DNA of 64,000 bases from Antiquaquibacter metalliresistens. GTDB taxonomy: Bacteria; Actinomycetota; Actinomycetes; Actinomycetales; Microbacteriaceae. Below are positions 34,286 to 42,835 of this stretch, in pieces. The stretch covers positions 434,001 to 498,000 of the forward strand of contig NZ_JARGEM010000002.1 of assembly GCF_029211225.1 (NCBI RefSeq), written 5' to 3'. How positions within the stretch are numbered: position 1 is the stretch's first letter; each line of letters opens with the position of its first letter. The notes below the pieces were generated by a model, which saw only the letters and a program-made list of their open reading frames with translations, was not told the DNA's origin and made no database searches. The translations under genes were made by a program, and so were the position numbers.

Positions 34286-35101
34286 TCACCGTTCCGTTCG
34301 ACGCCCCAGGATCGCCCGGGCCTGACGCAGCACCGGCTCATCGATCATCGCGCCGCGGAACGCGAAGGCGCCCGGAGCGCCCTCGGCGGCCGCGAGCAGC
34401 TCGGCGGCCCAGCGCACCTGCGCGTCCGTCGGTCGGTAGGCCGCTCTGATCGTCTCGACCTGCGAGGGATGGATGCACGCGGTCGCCGCGAACCCGAGGG
34501 CCGCTGCGTCGGCGGCCTCCTCCGCGAGCCCCGCGAGGTCCGGGATGTCGACGTGCACCGCGTCGATCGCCGCCGCGCCACCGGCCGCGGCAGCGAGCGC
34601 GATCATCGAGCGCGCCTGGCGGGGCACATCCCGGTAGCGGCCGTCCGGCGCGCGACTGGACGTGCCGCCGAGCGAGACGACCAGGTCTTCCGCTCCCCAC
34701 ATCAGCGCGACGACGTTCGCCTCGGCCGCGAGCGCGCCGGCCGCCAGCACGCCGGCCGCCGTCTCGCACAGCGCGATGACGTCGTAGTCCGCCAGCCGGG
34801 CGAGATCGGCGGGGTCGGCGGCCTTGGGCAGCATGACGGTGCGGAAATCCGTGGTGGCGAGCGCCGCGACATCCGCATCGTGATGGGCCGATGCCGCGCC
34901 GTTGACGCGCACGATAACCCGAGCCGGGTCGAGGTCCGCCGTGACGAGGGCTTCGCGAGCGGTCGACTTGGCATCGTCGGCGACCGCGTCCTCCAGGTCG
35001 AGAATCAGCGCGTCCGCGCGCTCGAGCGCCTTCGCGAAGCGATCGGGACGGTCCGCCGGGCAGAACAGCAGGGCGGGTCCGAGGTCGAACGATCGCGTCA
35101 C
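34286..35101 (-). CDS. HpcH/HpaI-CitE-like aldolase/lyase
   Basis: 271 aa. CitE/HpcH pattern: GPALLFCPADRPDRFAKALERADALILDLEDAVADDAKSTAREAL with the metal-ligand acidic residues, VRVNG, VMLPKAADPADLA, ALCETAAGVL and CIHPSQVETI. Stand-alone CitE-like enzymes often cleave malyl- or citramalyl-CoA type substrates. Such a role could follow propionate or itaconate metabolism, but no partner genes flank it. The GTG start at 35101 is used. It is divergent from the SGNH hydrolase gene, 36 bp apart. Confidence 0.8.
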   Translation of the reverse strand: MTRSFDLGPALLFCPADRPDRFAKALERADALILDLEDAVADDAKSTAREALVTADLDPARVIVRVNGAASAHHDADVAALATTDFRTVMLPKAADPADLARLADYDVIALCETAAGVLAAGALAAEANVVALMWGAEDLVVSLGGTSSRAPDGRYRDVPRQARSMIALAAAAGGAAAIDAVHVDIPDLAGLAEEAADAAALGFAATACIHPSQVETIRAAYRPTDAQVRWAAELLAAAEGAPGAFAFRGAMIDEPVLRQARAILGRRTER

Positions 35102-35137
35102 ACCCGTAGTCAAGCAGGTCTGTGATGGACTCGGTGC

Positions 35138-35896
35138 ATGCAGCACAGCTTCTCGAGCTACGTGGCGATCGGCGACAGCTTCACCGAGGGCGTCGGTGAC
35201 GAGTCGCCGGATGGCGGCACCCGCGGCTGGGCCGACCTGGTCGCCCTCGGCCTCGCGCTCGCGTCGCCCGAGCCGGTCGGCTACGCGAACCTGGCGATTC
35301 GGGGCAGACTGCTCGCGCCGATCGCGACCGACCAGCTCGACGCGGCGATCGCGCTCTCGCCGGCGCTCCTGAGCATCAACGGCGGCGGCAACGACATCAT
35401 GAGACCGCGCGTCTCGATCTCCCGCGTCGCCGACCAGCTCATCGCCGCGGTGGAGCGGGCGACCACGGCCGGCATCCACGTGCTGCTGGCCAGCGGCGCC
35501 AACCCGACGCGGCACATCCCGCTCGGCGCCTCGATCGAGAAGCGCGGCGATCGACTCGCCGAGGCGGTGCGCGCCCACCTGCCACTCGGCCGGGTCACCT
35601 TCGTCGACAACTGGGCCGACGACGAACTCACCAAGCTCGAGTACTGGTCGCTCGACCGCCTGCACCTGGGGCCGGCCGGCCATCGGCGCGTCGCGGGCAA
35701 CGTGCTCGCGGCGTTGGGAGTCGCGATCCCGGATGTCGCGGCCGACGCCATCCCCACCGAAACCCGACCGCGCACCGCCGCCTACTGGCGCGAGTACGTG
35801 CTGCCCTGGATCGGTCGCCGTCTCACCGGGCGATCGTCGGGCGACCACCGCGAGCCGAAGTCCGCGACGCTGCAGCGCGTCGAGGTGCCCCGCTGA
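35138..35896 (+). CDS. SGNH/GDSL-family hydrolase
   Basis: 252 aa. SGNH blocks are present: AIGDSFTEGVGD (Ser), a Gly in the NLAIRGRLL block, INGGGNDI (Asn) and LDRLHLGPAGHRRVA (Asp-x-x-His). There is no signal peptide, so it acts in the cytosol as an esterase or acyl-hydrolase of unknown substrate. The C-terminus is basic. The stop codon nearly meets that of the convergent membrane-protein gene. Confidence 0.85.
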   Translation: MQHSFSSYVAIGDSFTEGVGDESPDGGTRGWADLVALGLALASPEPVGYANLAIRGRLLAPIATDQLDAAIALSPALLSINGGGNDIMRPRVSISRVADQLIAAVERATTAGIHVLLASGANPTRHIPLGASIEKRGDRLAEAVRAHLPLGRVTFVDNWADDELTKLEYWSLDRLHLGPAGHRRVAGNVLAALGVAIPDVAADAIPTETRPRTAAYWREYVLPWIGRRLTGRSSGDHREPKSATLQRVEVPR

Positions 35897-35897
35897 G

Positions 35898-36260
35898 TCA
35901 GTTCGCGAACACCGCGATGAAGCCGACGAACACGCCGACCAGTAACAGGACGAGCCCCGCGCGGATGGCGAACGACTTCTGCCGGTACGCGGTCTGCACG
36001 TTCCCCCAGTAGATCGGACAACCCGCGTAGCCGATGGCGATGAGCCCGAGGCCGGTGACCAGCGCACTCGACCACCACGTCGCCGCAGCCGGTGGTGGCA
36101 ACTGGGCTGGCCGCCATCCGCTCAGCACCAGCGCTCCCGTGGCGATCGCGGTCGCGAGCAGCGCGAACGCGAACCACCATGGAGCGACCGCGTCGATGCG
36201 GCGCAGTTCGGCACGAGCCGACATCTCCGGCTCGATCTCGGTCTCTTCCGTAGTACTCAC
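35898..36260 (-). CDS. Small membrane protein of unknown function
   Basis: 120 aa. An acidic N-terminus (TEETEIEPEMSARAELRR) precedes three hydrophobic spans: WWFAFALLATAIATGALVLSGW, ALVTGLGLIAIGYAGCPIYWG and AGLVLLLVGVFVGFIAVFA. No known family. GTG start at 36260 behind a leaderless TACAAT box, transcribed independently of its neighbours. Confidence 0.6.
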   Translation of the reverse strand: MSTTEETEIEPEMSARAELRRIDAVAPWWFAFALLATAIATGALVLSGWRPAQLPPPAAATWWSSALVTGLGLIAIGYAGCPIYWGNVQTAYRQKSFAIRAGLVLLLVGVFVGFIAVFAN

Positions 36261-36267
36261 GTCATCG

Positions 36268-36273
36268 ATTGTA
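36268..36273 (-). promoter_or_regulatory. Leaderless -10 box for the 36260 gene
   Basis: TACAAT on the minus strand, seven bases before the GTG start; a near-consensus -10 with no ribosome site between it and the start codon. Confidence 0.5.
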
Positions 36274-36308
36274 GAAACCGATCCGGTTCGACGGCACGGT
36301 CGGTGCGT

Positions 36309-37736
36309 TCAGACGGAGCCGCGGGCGGCTCTGCGCTGATCGACCACGGCGACGACGGCCGCGACTGCGAGCAGTCCGAGCGAGACCGCGGCGCCGTTGC
36401 GGTAGGCATCGCGATACGCCGACACCGCGTCCCCGTGCGCGACCGGCATCACCGAGGCGTAGAACACCGCGGTGACGATCGTCGTGCCGACCGCGGTGCC
36501 GATACGCTGTCCGACCTGGCCGACCGAGGCCGCGACGCCACCGCGCATCGGTTCCACGTCGTCGAGCGTGAGGGTCTGGTTGGCAGCGACCACCGCGCCG
36601 CCACCCGCGCCGCCGACCGTCAATACCCCGGCCACGACCCACGGCACGATCGCCTCCGGCACCAGAAACGTCACGGCGACGGCGCCCGCGAGGCCGACGG
36701 CGGTCGTCACCACTCCCGCGACGACGATGCCGCGACCGAATCGGTGGGTGTACTTGCCGAGCACCCAGGATGACACCGCCGACGCGAGCGCGAACGGCAC
36801 GGTCGCGGCGCCCGCCGCCGCCGCCGAGACGCCCCAGCCCTGCTGCAGCACGAGCGCGGTCACGAGCAGGGCTCCGGGCATCGCGGCGTAGAACGCCGAG
36901 CCGAGCAGGATGCCGTTGCGATATCCGGCGATCCCGAAGAGCGTGAGGTCGACGAGCGGCCCACGGCCGAGGGCGCGGTAGCGCCGCTCCCACCACACGA
37001 ACGCGGCCGTCGCGGCCGCCGCGATGGGCAGCGCGAGCCAACGCGCCGGATCATCGCCGGGCAATCCCGTCGTGAGCACGAACGGGGCCAGCAGCGCGAC
37101 CGTCGCCACCGCGAGCAGCGCGACGCCGAGCGGATCGAGGTCGCGCGGGAGGCTCGACTCCGGCTGGTGCCTCGGGAGCACCCGAACGGCGATCGGCACG
37201 ATCGCCACCACGATCGGCAGGGTCATCACGAACAGCAGACGCCAGCCGAACTCCGGCCCGCCGAGCGCGATGAGCACGCCGCCGATCGTCGGCCCGAGCG
37301 CGAGTGCGATGCTGAGCACCGCCCCGAAGACGCCGAGCGCGCGACCGCGTTCCGCTCCCCGGAACAGCTGCTGGATGATGCCGAGCGTCTGCGGCACGAC
37401 GATGCCGGCCGAGACGCCCTGCAGCAGGCGGAACGCGATGAGCATCTCCGCCGTCGCCGCGAGGGCGCACCCGACGGCCGCGACACCGAAGAGCACGAGG
37501 CCGGCGATGAACAGGCTGCGCCGCGAACGCATGTCGCCGCGCCGCCCGGCCGGCACGAGCACGAGCGCGAAGGTCACGAGGTAGCCGACGACGATGAGCT
37601 GGATGCCCGTCGGACCGCCACCGAGGCTCCCCTCGATCGCCGGAACCGCGACGTTGATCTTCGAGATCTCGATGAGCGTCACCGCGGAGCCGATGACGCA
37701 CACCGCGAATGCGGACCGTCGCCCGCGGTCGGACAT
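36309..37736 (-). CDS. MFS transporter, DHA2 (14-TM drug:H+ antiporter) family
   Basis: 475 aa. EmrB/QacA-type features: IGSAVTLIEISKINVAVPAIE in TM1, the R-S-R-R-S-L loop after TM2, a GV-x-A-G-I-V-V-P-Q motif in TM4-5 and about 14 hydrophobic spans. It exports hydrophobic compounds using the proton gradient. It begins 11 bp after the epimerase stop codon and so is the last gene of the minus-strand operon that starts at the KstR2-like sites near 40440. It could export a steroid intermediate or a toxic by-product (inference). Confidence 0.8.
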   Translation of the reverse strand: MSDRGRRSAFAVCVIGSAVTLIEISKINVAVPAIEGSLGGGPTGIQLIVVGYLVTFALVLVPAGRRGDMRSRRSLFIAGLVLFGVAAVGCALAATAEMLIAFRLLQGVSAGIVVPQTLGIIQQLFRGAERGRALGVFGAVLSIALALGPTIGGVLIALGGPEFGWRLLFVMTLPIVVAIVPIAVRVLPRHQPESSLPRDLDPLGVALLAVATVALLAPFVLTTGLPGDDPARWLALPIAAAATAAFVWWERRYRALGRGPLVDLTLFGIAGYRNGILLGSAFYAAMPGALLVTALVLQQGWGVSAAAAGAATVPFALASAVSSWVLGKYTHRFGRGIVVAGVVTTAVGLAGAVAVTFLVPEAIVPWVVAGVLTVGGAGGGAVVAANQTLTLDDVEPMRGGVAASVGQVGQRIGTAVGTTIVTAVFYASVMPVAHGDAVSAYRDAYRNGAAVSLGLLAVAAVVAVVDQRRAARGSV

Positions 37737-37747
37737 GCCCGCGGCGG

Positions 37748-38668
37748 TCAGCCTCGTGCCCGATCGACCTCGTCGACGATCTGGCGCACGGCCCGCCGGA
37801 CATCGCCGCGGTCGTAGCCGAGCAGCGCGCTCTCGGCCGGATCCGGCTCGTAGGCGAGCACCCGGCCGCGGCCCTGCGTGATGTAGCGGTCCATCAGGAA
37901 GGGATGCTCCTCATCCCGCTCCCGAATCGTCGCGCCGGACTCGGACTCGTCGGCGAACAGCTGGAAGAACTCGCGATAGCTGAGATTCTCGTCCCCGACG
38001 AGGTATGCGGTGCCCGCGACGCCGCGATCCAGCGCACCGGCCACGGCCTGCGCGAGGGAGCGAGCGGAGAGGTAGTTCGTGCCGCCGGGTGGGGCGGTCA
38101 GCGGCGGGGCATCCGTCGCGCCGCGCACCCAGTCCACCATCCGCTCGTAGCGGCGCAGCACCGGCCCCGGGATGCTCCCGACGATCGGCGGCGGGTTGAG
38201 GGTGACCGCGGCGAACGCCGACGACGAGAGGGCGCGCGTGCGCTCGTCGGCGAGCTGGCGGGCGCGCACGTAGGGATGCACCGCCGCGAGTTCGGGCATC
38301 GCCTGGTGGTAGCAGCTTCCGATCTGAACGAACCGGGCCACCCCGGCATCCCGCGCGAGGGCGGCGAACGCGGGCACGGCGTCGCTCTGCGCGGCGGCCC
38401 AGTGCGCCTCGGACTCGTCCTCGGCGGAGACATGGCGGGTATCGGTGCCCGCGGTGAAGACGACGGCGTCGAAGGGCTCGAGCTGCTCGCGGGTGAACGT
38501 GCCGGCGGCGTAGTCACCGGCGAGGTGGGGCATCCCCCGCACCGGAGAGGTGGCACGCGGTTCTGCACGCGACGAGACCGTGACCTCGTCGCCGCGTTCG
38601 GCGAGGAGAGTCGCGACGTGCGCGCCGATCATGCCGGTGCCGCCGACGACGAGCACGCGGGTGCTCAT
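37748..38668 (-). CDS. NAD-dependent epimerase/reductase (atypical or extended SDR)
   Basis: 306 aa. Rossmann opening VLVVGGTGMIGAHVATLLAERG, then AVVFTAGTDTRHV, VQIGSCYH and SARSLAQAVAGAL. The YxxxK pair is replaced by Y-V-R-A-R in HPYVRARQLADE, so the chemistry may differ from classical SDRs. Its start overlaps the MaoC stop by ATGA. In the steroid operon it may oxidise or reduce a hydroxyacyl-CoA intermediate, although sugar-epimerase relatives are more common. Confidence 0.7.
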   Translation of the reverse strand: MSTRVLVVGGTGMIGAHVATLLAERGDEVTVSSRAEPRATSPVRGMPHLAGDYAAGTFTREQLEPFDAVVFTAGTDTRHVSAEDESEAHWAAAQSDAVPAFAALARDAGVARFVQIGSCYHQAMPELAAVHPYVRARQLADERTRALSSSAFAAVTLNPPPIVGSIPGPVLRRYERMVDWVRGATDAPPLTAPPGGTNYLSARSLAQAVAGALDRGVAGTAYLVGDENLSYREFFQLFADESESGATIRERDEEHPFLMDRYITQGRGRVLAYEPDPAESALLGYDRGDVRRAVRQIVDEVDRARG

Positions 38669-39450
38669 GCGAAGCGCACCGAACCGTCGGAGATGACCGT
38701 CGTGCCGGAGACCAGCACGTCGAACGCGCCGTCGTCCCACGAGCGAACGAGCAGTTCGTCCCCGGGCAGCACCGGACCGCTGAAGCGACCCGCGAGCGAG
38801 GCGAGGTCGGCGGGATGCGCTCCGACGACATCCGCGAGCGCGAGCGTCGAGGCCGCGAGCGTGCACAGTCCGTGCAGGATGGGCCTCGGCTGCCCGATGC
38901 GGGCGGCGGCCTCGGGGTCGATGTGGATGTGGTGGCGATCGCCCAGCAGGCGGTAGAGCGCCGCTTGATTCGGCGCCGTCGCGATGGTGCGTTCGTCGGT
39001 CGGCGCCGTCGCGGGTGCGTGGGCGCGGCCCGGCCCGCGCTCGCCACCGAACCCGCCGAACCCGGGAGCGAAGAGCGTCCAGGTGGCCGCGAAGTGGTCG
39101 CTCTCCACGATCACCTCGAACACCGCGGCCGCGCCCTTGTCCCAGACGTCACCCACACGAGCGGCAAGACGGATCTCGCCCTCGCGCGGTAGCGGCGCGA
39201 ACACCTCAAGGGTCTGCGCGCCGTGCACGGCTCGCGCGTCGAAGGCTCCCGCCTCGGCGAGCACGTCCGGTGCCCATTGGGCGAGCGTGAGGCCGAAGGA
39301 GGGCAGCACGCGCAATCGGTCTTCGAAGACGAGATCGAGCGCGGTCGCCGGTGCGCCGATCGCGAGGGCGTAGAGGATGGCGTCGCGACTCGAATACGCG
39401 ACGGTGCGTTCGCCGAGTGCGCGCCCGGCCCAGTCGCCCGCGCCGCTCAC
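38665..39450 (-). CDS. MaoC-family (R)-enoyl-CoA hydratase, double hot-dog
   Basis: 261 aa. The N-terminal half is a non-catalytic hot-dog region (YALAIGAPATALDLVFED). The C-terminal half has the hydratase-2 motif DRHHIHIDPEAA with catalytic Asp and His and GLCTLAAS. Such proteins hydrate 2-enoyl-CoA to (3R)-hydroxyacyl-CoA. The GTG start overlaps the SDR stop (GTGA). In actinobacterial steroid clusters MaoC hydratases act on CoA thioesters of the side chain or ring fragments; which one here is open. Confidence 0.8.
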   Translation of the reverse strand: MSGAGDWAGRALGERTVAYSSRDAILYALAIGAPATALDLVFEDRLRVLPSFGLTLAQWAPDVLAEAGAFDARAVHGAQTLEVFAPLPREGEIRLAARVGDVWDKGAAAVFEVIVESDHFAATWTLFAPGFGGFGGERGPGRAHAPATAPTDERTIATAPNQAALYRLLGDRHHIHIDPEAAARIGQPRPILHGLCTLAASTLALADVVGAHPADLASLAGRFSGPVLPGDELLVRSWDDGAFDVLVSGTTVISDGSVRFA

Positions 39451-40352
39451 GAGCCGTACACCGGCTCGGGCACCGCCGCCTGGGCGATGAGCGAGCGGAT
39501 CACGGGACCGAGCTCGGCGGCATCCCAGCGACGCCCGACGTCCTCGGCGGGACCGTGCCGCCAGCCCTCCTCGATGCAGATGCGGCCGCCCTCCACCTCG
39601 ATGACGCGCCCGCTGACGTCGGCGGCGTCCGCACTGGCCAGCCACGCGACCACCGGCGAGACGTTGGCCGGGTCCATGCGGTCGAAGCCGTCGGCCGGGG
39701 CCGCCATGGCATCCGCGAACGGGCCCTCGGTCATGCGGGTGCGCGCCGAGGGCGCGAGCGCGTTGACGGTCACGCCGTAGTTGCGCAACTCCTGTGCGGC
39801 CACGATGGTCAGCGCCGCGATGCCCGCCTTCGCCGCCGAGTAGGCGGCCTGGCCGACCGAGCCCTGCAGCCCGGCGCCCGAGGACGTGTTGATGACCCGG
39901 CCCACGGGCTGGCGCCCCGCCTTTGACTCGGCGCGCCAGTACGCGGCGGCATGCCGCATCGTCGCGAAGTGGCCCTTGAGGTGCACGCGGATCACGGCAT
40001 CCCACTCCTCCTCGCTCTGGTTGAAGAGCATGCGGTCGCGCACGAAGCCCGCGTTGTTGACCAGGACGTCGAGCCTGCCGAAGGTGTCGATCGCCAGCTG
40101 CACCATCTCGGATGCCTGCTGGAAGTCGGCGATGTCGGCGCCGTTGGCGATCGCCTCGCCTCCCTCGGCCACGATCAGGTCCACGACCTCTTGCGCCGGT
40201 CCCACCGATCGGCCCTCGCCGTCGAGCGAGGTGCCCAGATCGTTCACCACGACCTTCGCGCCCTGCCGTGCCAGTTCGAGCGCGTGCTCTCGCCCCAGCC
40301 CGCGGCCCGCGCCGGTGACGATCGCCACCCGTCCTTCACAGATTCCCGTCAT
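39447..40352 (-). CDS. Short-chain dehydrogenase, steroid-cluster type (Rv3548c-like)
   Basis: 301 aa. GAGRGLGREHA (NAD(P) site), VVVNDLGTSLDGEG, NNAG, Ser in TSSGAG and YSAAK. The NDLG block with long C-terminus matches the SDR that lies next to echA20 in the mycobacterial HIP cluster. It should oxidise a hydroxyacyl-CoA. ATG 40352 is preceded by GAGGAG at 10 bases; an upstream in-frame ATG would overlap the operators. First gene of an operon with MaoC, epimerase and MFS genes, divergent from echA20. Confidence 0.8.
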   Translation of the reverse strand: MTGICEGRVAIVTGAGRGLGREHALELARQGAKVVVNDLGTSLDGEGRSVGPAQEVVDLIVAEGGEAIANGADIADFQQASEMVQLAIDTFGRLDVLVNNAGFVRDRMLFNQSEEEWDAVIRVHLKGHFATMRHAAAYWRAESKAGRQPVGRVINTSSGAGLQGSVGQAAYSAAKAGIAALTIVAAQELRNYGVTVNALAPSARTRMTEGPFADAMAAPADGFDRMDPANVSPVVAWLASADAADVSGRVIEVEGGRICIEEGWRHGPAEDVGRRWDAAELGPVIRSLIAQAAVPEPVYGS

Positions 40353-40424
40353 CGCGTCCAGTCTCCTCGTCGAGCGCTCAGCGGGATGCACGACGGCTCG
40401 AATCTCCGTTGTATCCCGCTACCA

Positions 40425-40438
40425 AGCAAATGCTAGGC
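40425..40438. promoter_or_regulatory. KstR2-like operator (echA20/SDR), site 1
   Basis: AGCAAATGCTAGGC, a degenerate match (three changes) to the KstR2 box AnCAAGnnCTTGnT. The next site lies 19 bp away and repeats most of its sequence (CAAGCAAA...TAGG). It overlaps a TAGGCT -10-like hexamer. Confidence 0.5.
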
Positions 40439-40443
40439 TATCA

Positions 40444-40457
40444 AGCAAACGTTAGGT
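40444..40457. promoter_or_regulatory. KstR2-like operator (echA20/SDR), site 2
   Basis: AGCAAACGTTAGGT, again three changes from the box, in tandem with site 1 with a 19-bp period. It ends ten bases before the echA20 ATG and overlaps a TAGGTC -10-like hexamer. Two weak boxes in phase may replace one strong box. Confidence 0.5.
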
Positions 40458-40467
40458 CAGGGGTCCC

Positions 40468-41226
40468 ATGGCAATCAATTCGACGATGCATCACAAGGGT
40501 GTGCGGATCGTCACGATGGATTATCCGCCCGTCAACGCCCTGCCGGTGGCCGGTTGGCACGGCATCGCGGACGCGATGAAGCAGGCCGGGACGGACGGGG
40601 AGACCCGCGTCATCGTGCTGCGCGCCGAGGGCCGTGGTTTCAATGCGGGTGTCGACATCAAGGAGATGCAGGCCACCAAGGGCTTCGAAGCCCTCCTCGG
40701 CGCCAACAAGGGCTGCTACGAGGCGTTCAAGGCGATCTACGAGTGCCCGGTGCCGGTCGTCTCCGCGGTGAACGGCTTCTGCCTCGGCGGGGGCGTCGGC
40801 CTCGTCGGCAACTCCGACGCGATCATCGCCTCCGACGACGCCTACTTCGGGCTGCCCGAAGTGGACCGCGGTGCGCTCGGCGCGGCGACCCACCTCTCGC
40901 GGCTCGTGCCCTCGCACCTCATGCGTCCGATGTACTACACGGGCCGCACCATCACGGCGCAGCGCCTCCACGAGCTCGGCAGCGTGCTCGAGGTGACCAC
41001 GCGCGACCGGCTCGACGAGGTGGCCATCGCGCTCGCCGACGAGATCGCGGCGAAGGACCCACGCGTGGTGCGCGCCGTGAAGGAGGCGCTCAACGGCATC
41101 GACCCGATCGACGTCAACGCGAGCTACCGCTTCGAGCAGGGCTTCACCTACGAGCTCAACCTCGCCGGTGTCGCCGACGACCACCGGGACGAGTTCGTGG
41201 CGACCGGCGGCAACCTCACGACGTGA
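40468..41226 (+). CDS. echA20: EchA20-like crotonase, steroid ring-D hydrolase
   Basis: 252 aa. The crotonase fold is evident: DYPPVNALPV, LRAEGRGFNAGVDIKEMQ (oxyanion hole), NGFCLGGGVGLVGNSD, FGLPEVDRGALGAATHLSRLVP and EQGFTYELNLAGVADDHRDEF. These blocks match mycobacterial EchA20 nearly residue for residue. EchA20 hydrolytically opens ring D of the bicyclic HIP-derived CoA ester. It is followed by ipdA, ipdB and ipdC, each overlapping by four bases, in the same order as in Mycobacterium tuberculosis. Tandem KstR2-like sites lie directly upstream. Confidence 0.9.
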   Translation: MAINSTMHHKGVRIVTMDYPPVNALPVAGWHGIADAMKQAGTDGETRVIVLRAEGRGFNAGVDIKEMQATKGFEALLGANKGCYEAFKAIYECPVPVVSAVNGFCLGGGVGLVGNSDAIIASDDAYFGLPEVDRGALGAATHLSRLVPSHLMRPMYYTGRTITAQRLHELGSVLEVTTRDRLDEVAIALADEIAAKDPRVVRAVKEALNGIDPIDVNASYRFEQGFTYELNLAGVADDHRDEFVATGGNLTT

Positions 41227-42083
41227 ACGGCAAGCTGCGCGACCTCGACGATGCGGTCGGCACGATCTCCGACGGCATGACGGTCGGCATCGGCGGCTGG
41301 GGCTCGCGACGCAAGCCGATGTCGCTCGTGCGCGCGCTCATCCGTTCGGGGGCGCGCGACCTGCGCATCGTGAGCTTCGGCGGTCCGGATGTCGGCCTCC
41401 TGTGCGCGACCGGACAGGTGCGCGAGGTGACGGCCGGCTTCGTCTCGCTCGACTCGATCGCGATCGACCCGCACTTCGCGCGAGCGCGCGAGCACGGCGA
41501 GATCGGGTTCGTCGAACTCGATGAGGCGATGCTCGTCGCGGGGCTGCGGGCGGCGGCCCACCGGCTGCCCTTCGAGCTGACGCGTTCGGGCCTCGGTTCG
41601 GATGCCGTGCGCAGCAACCCGCAGATCCTCACGATCGTCTCCCCCTACCCCGATCGCGAGGAGTTCGTCGCGATGCCCGCCGTACCGCTCGACGTCGCCC
41701 TCATCCACGTCGACGTCGCGGACGATCGCGGCAGCGCCCGAATCCTCGCACCCGACGGACATTTCGACGACCTCTTCGCGCTCGCCGCCGAGCACGTGAT
41801 CCTCAGCACCGAGCGCGTGGTGCCGACGGCCGAGCTTCCCGCGTTCGCCCCGGGCGGCAGCCTCGACCGCACGATGGTCCACGCCGTCGTCGAGGCGCCG
41901 GCCGGTGCGCACTTCACCGACGCGCCGGCGGTCGCCGCGCGCGACGAGGCGATGCAACGCGCCTACGTCGCGGCCGCAGCCGACCCCGAAGCGTGGGAGC
42001 GGTTCCGCGATGCGTTCCTGCTCGTCGACGAGTCCGGCTACCACCGGGCCGTCTCCGCGTTCCATGCGGGGGGCGCGGCATGA
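41223..42083 (+). CDS. ipdA: IpdA-like alpha subunit, steroid ring-C hydrolase (copy 1)
   Basis: 286 aa. GMTVGIGGWGSRRKPMSLVRAL, SFGGPDVGLLC, GFVSLDS and an acidic ELDEAML block mark an IpdA-type member of the CoA-transferase superfamily. IpdAB of M. tuberculosis is a hydrolase that opens ring C of the EchA20 product, not a CoA transferase. This copy departs from the mycobacterial sequence in its second half (HVDVADDRGSARIL and DGHFDDLF, where DSxGNA and DPYFDDLF are expected). GTG start overlapping the echA20 stop. Position argues for the orthologous role. Confidence 0.82.
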   Translation: MNGKLRDLDDAVGTISDGMTVGIGGWGSRRKPMSLVRALIRSGARDLRIVSFGGPDVGLLCATGQVREVTAGFVSLDSIAIDPHFARAREHGEIGFVELDEAMLVAGLRAAAHRLPFELTRSGLGSDAVRSNPQILTIVSPYPDREEFVAMPAVPLDVALIHVDVADDRGSARILAPDGHFDDLFALAAEHVILSTERVVPTAELPAFAPGGSLDRTMVHAVVEAPAGAHFTDAPAVAARDEAMQRAYVAAAADPEAWERFRDAFLLVDESGYHRAVSAFHAGGAA

Positions 42084-42835
42084 CCGCGACCCGGGCCGAG
42101 ATCGCCGCTGCGGCGTGCGGCGACGTGTTCCGCGACGCCGGCGAGGTGCTCGCCAGCGCGACAGGCACGGTCGCGACGATCGGGGTGCGGCTGGCGCGAC
42201 TGACGCACGCCCCGCAGCTCATGCTCACCGACGGCGAGGCCGCGATCATGGCCGACACCCCTGCCGTGGACCGTCCCAGCGAGGCGAGCGAGGGATCGCT
42301 GCCGTACCGGGCGCTGTTCGACCTGATCATGCGCGGTCGGCGCCACGTGCTCATGGGCGGAGCCCAGCTGGATCGGCACGGCAACCACAACTTCTCCGCG
42401 ATCGGGCCGCACGATCGCCCGACGCGGCAACTGCTCGGCACCCGTGCTGCCGCGACCAACACGGTCAATCACCCGACGAGCTACTGGATCGCGCGTCACT
42501 CCCCGCGCGTCTTCGTGCCGCGGGTGGATTTCGTCACGGGGCTCGGCACCGACCGCGCGGTCGAGGCGGGGGCCGCGGCATCCCGGTACCACCGGCTGCA
42601 CCGCGTGGTCACGGATCTCGGTGTGTTCGACTACTCGGGTCCGGGCGGCACGATGGCCGTGCTCTCGCTGCATCCGGGGGTGTCGCTCGACGACGTCCGT
42701 GCGGCGACCGGATTCGAACTGCATGCACCGGCCGACGTGCCGGTGACCCGCACTCCCGACGCCGAGGAGCTGCGGTTGATCCGCGAGGTGCTCGATCCTC
42801 GCGGCGTTCGCGAACGAGAGGTACCGCAACCATGA
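42080..42835 (+). CDS. ipdB: IpdB-like beta subunit, steroid ring-C hydrolase (copy 1)
   Basis: 251 aa. TDGEAAIMADTPA, GRRHVLMGGAQLDRHGNHNFSA, RPTRQLLG, LGVFDYSGPGG and SLHPGV match the IpdB family; the RHV, RPTRQ and LGVFD blocks are those of mycobacterial IpdB. The NTVNH loop is preceded by RAAAT instead of RGxPG. It forms the heterotetramer with IpdA. ATGA overlaps link it to ipdA and ipdC, keeping subunits in equal amount. Confidence 0.82.
   Translation: MTATRAEIAAAACGDVFRDAGEVLASATGTVATIGVRLARLTHAPQLMLTDGEAAIMADTPAVDRPSEASEGSLPYRALFDLIMRGRRHVLMGGAQLDRHGNHNFSAIGPHDRPTRQLLGTRAAATNTVNHPTSYWIARHSPRVFVPRVDFVTGLGTDRAVEAGAAASRYHRLHRVVTDLGVFDYSGPGGTMAVLSLHPGVSLDDVRAATGFELHAPADVPVTRTPDAEELRLIREVLDPRGVREREVPQP

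Noticed and set aside
41223-42835. Glutaconate/3-oxoadipate CoA-transferase annotation for the IpdA/IpdB pairs
   Set aside because: Neighbouring echA20, ipdC and kstR2 and the family-specific blocks identify the hydrolase branch of the CoA-transferase superfamily.
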